Source of the DNA: an uncultured Deferribacterales bacterium
GTDB lineage: Bacteria; Chrysiogenota; Deferribacteres; Deferribacterales; Mucispirillaceae
Reading direction: 5' to 3'
Length of the DNA stretch: 64,000 bases
Assembly: GCA_947853665.1 (NCBI GenBank)
Contig: CANTXF010000002.1
Span: 1-64,000, forward strand
Positions 62,952 through 64,000 of the stretch are shown here, piece after piece (the stretch's first letter is position 1; every line of letters begins with the position of its first letter). The notes beneath the pieces are model-generated. The model was not told the origin of the DNA. It was given only the letters and a program-made list of their open reading frames with translations, and did not search any database. A program made the translations under genes and the position numbers.

Positions 62952-63191
62952 ATGGAGCTTATTCATAAACAAATTATAGACAACGTTAAAAGGCTGCGCA
63001 AATCCCACAGTCATTGTCAGGTTGATTTAGCCGCAATTTTAAATGTCAGCAGGTCCTTTATCGCTGAAATAGAGTCTTACAGGAGGCCGTACAATATCGC
63101 GCATTTAAACAGGATCGCCGCCTATTATAACTGCGGCCTGCACGATATAATACCCGATAAACCGATAAATGAAAATTACGACGATACATAA
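62952..63191 (+). CDS. Small XRE-family helix-turn-helix protein
   Basis: This 79-residue Cro/C1-type DNA-binding protein has the helix-turn-helix at about 20-60 (QVDLAAILNVSRSFIAEIES, then RIAAYYNCGLHDIIP). The ribosome-binding site is weak, so the start is less certain. It is probably the regulator of this small island or of itself, through the dyad in its promoter. It is not close in sequence to the R-M regulator at 32487, though the fold is the same. Confidence 0.72.
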   Translation: MELIHKQIIDNVKRLRKSHSHCQVDLAAILNVSRSFIAEIESYRRPYNIAHLNRIAAYYNCGLHDIIPDKPINENYDDT

Positions 63192-63471
63192 ACGGCTCAA
63201 CGCTTTAACTATTATAGCCCGCAAGCAGGTCTGCCGGGCCGATGTATAAGGAGAATAAAGCGTTCGGGCAGGCTCTTATTATACGCAGGGCCGCACGACT
63301 TGCCGGAAAGGAAAAGATATAACCCGGCAAACGCAGAGGCCCTCCCCAGCCGTATCAAAATATCAGCCGGTATCTCTAAACGGTATTTTAAAATAAAAAT
63401 AGATTAACGTTGCCCTTCCTTTCTCCGGCTGGTATAATCCCGTCATATTAAAACAATTACGGGACGGTACA
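63192..63471. other. Non-coding gap
   Basis: No gene is seen. GC-rich blocks at about 63215-63290 vaguely resemble interior pieces of the palindromic repeat. A sigma-70 promoter for the next gene lies at the right end. Confidence 0.35.
63410..63439 (+). promoter_or_regulatory. Sigma-70 promoter of the NYN-domain gene
   Basis: TTGCCC and a perfect TATAAT are separated by 18 bp, about 33 bp before the start codon. Confidence 0.65.
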
Positions 63472-64000
63472 TGGATACGCCACTTAATCAGCAGAAACTG
63501 GTAGTGCTTATAGACGCGGACAACGCTTCGCCAAATATAATATACGAGCTTATGAACGAAATAGCCAAATACGGCACAGCGATAGTAAAACGTATATACG
63601 GAGACTGGACCAGCCCTAACCTTAAAGGCTGGAAGGAGGTTCTGCTGGAACACGCCATACAGCCCATACAGCAGTTCGGGTATACGGTAGGCAAAAACTC
63701 CACAGACAGCGCCATGATAATAGACGCCATGGATTTGCTCTATACCGGCAAATTTGACGGCTTCTGCATAGTTTCAAGCGACAGCGATTTCACGCGCCTT
63801 GCTTCCCGCATACGGGAGGCGGGGCACACGGTTTACGGCTTCGGAGAGAAAAAAACACCCAAGCCATTTATAAGCGCCTGCGACAAATTCATTTATACTG
63901 AAATCCTTAAAGTTAAAGAAGAGGAAGTGGAAGCGGCTCCTAAAAAATACACGACTAAAGAGCTTAAAGGAAACACAAGCCTCGTAAATCTGCTGCGTTC
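63472..64000 (+). CDS. NYN-domain (LabA/DUF88-like) putative ribonuclease, 5' part
   Basis: The frame starts at ATG 63472 and is still open at the end of the window (176 codons visible). Residues about 10-150 form a NYN/PIN-like nuclease domain: LVVLIDADNASP with the first acidic residues, KNSTDSAMIIDAMDLLYTG, and CIVSSDSDFTRLASRIREAGHTVYGFG with further metal-binding aspartates. In many bacterial relatives a LOTUS/OST-HTH RNA-binding domain follows; the visible KELKGNTSLVNLLR tail may lead into it. RNA cleavage is inferred from the fold. Confidence 0.88.

Overview
The window reads as chromosomal DNA of a Gram-negative, anaerobically respiring, motile bacterium. It holds cytochrome c maturation (ccmF), a complete clade II (Sec-type, Wolinella-like) nitrous oxide reductase cluster, TonB-dependent uptake, chemoreceptors, hybrid kinases and c-di-GMP proteins. 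GC is moderate, with heavy use of the ATA isoleucine codon. The nos gene order suggests Campylobacterota- or Deferribacterota-type relatives, but this is only a guess; no rRNA or other strong taxonomic marker is present.

Layout. 1-9.3 kb: housekeeping genes (ccmF end, aldehyde dehydrogenase, gatCAB, larE, pyrF-pyrE). 9.3-17.1 kb: a chemoreceptor, an OpuC-like compatible-solute ABC transporter with an AhpD-like protein, and an Fe-S aldo/keto reductase-DUF362 pair behind a MerR-type 19-bp-spacer promoter. 17.2-29.75 kb (minus strand): one tightly packed operon for a periplasmic binding protein, FecCD permease, ATPase, TonB-dependent receptor, CobN-type chelatase, ChlD- and ChlI-type ATPases and TonB. 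Its divergent control region carries two 28-bp dyads that resemble NikR operators. 29.86-34.2 kb: a divergent ABC exporter whose ATPase gene is split by a 2,739-bp type II restriction-modification insertion. The insertion is flanked by 7-bp direct repeats, and removing it restores the reading frame exactly. 34.4-38.75 kb: an MFS transporter, hydrolase, LysR regulator and aldo/keto reductase sharing a promoter motif. 38.8-39.6 kb: three proline tRNA genes (GGG, CGG, UGG), each with its own promoter and terminator. 39.7-48.25 kb: a sigma-54-type promoter with a His/Gly-rich periplasmic protein, a PAS kinase with a polysaccharide deacetylase, and a hybrid kinase with an HD-GYP regulator. 48.6-51.3 kb: a small membrane protein, rnpB, mnmA and yajQ. 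51.4-60.5 kb (minus strand): nosZ-B-D-G-C1-C2-H-F-L-Y, with a class II FNR-like promoter and an upstream promoter whose spacer contains nine C. 61.4-64 kb: orphan ParA, two small ORFs and the start of a NYN-domain gene.

The clearest unusual elements are: (1) the metal-uptake operon built around a CobN chelatase with NikR-like operators; (2) the R-M insertion; (3) 8-9-nt G/C runs placed in promoters and in sensory genes, which suggests phase variation; (4) a dispersed palindromic intergenic repeat of about 230 bp with three full copies here. All identifications rest on reading the sequence; no database search was possible.
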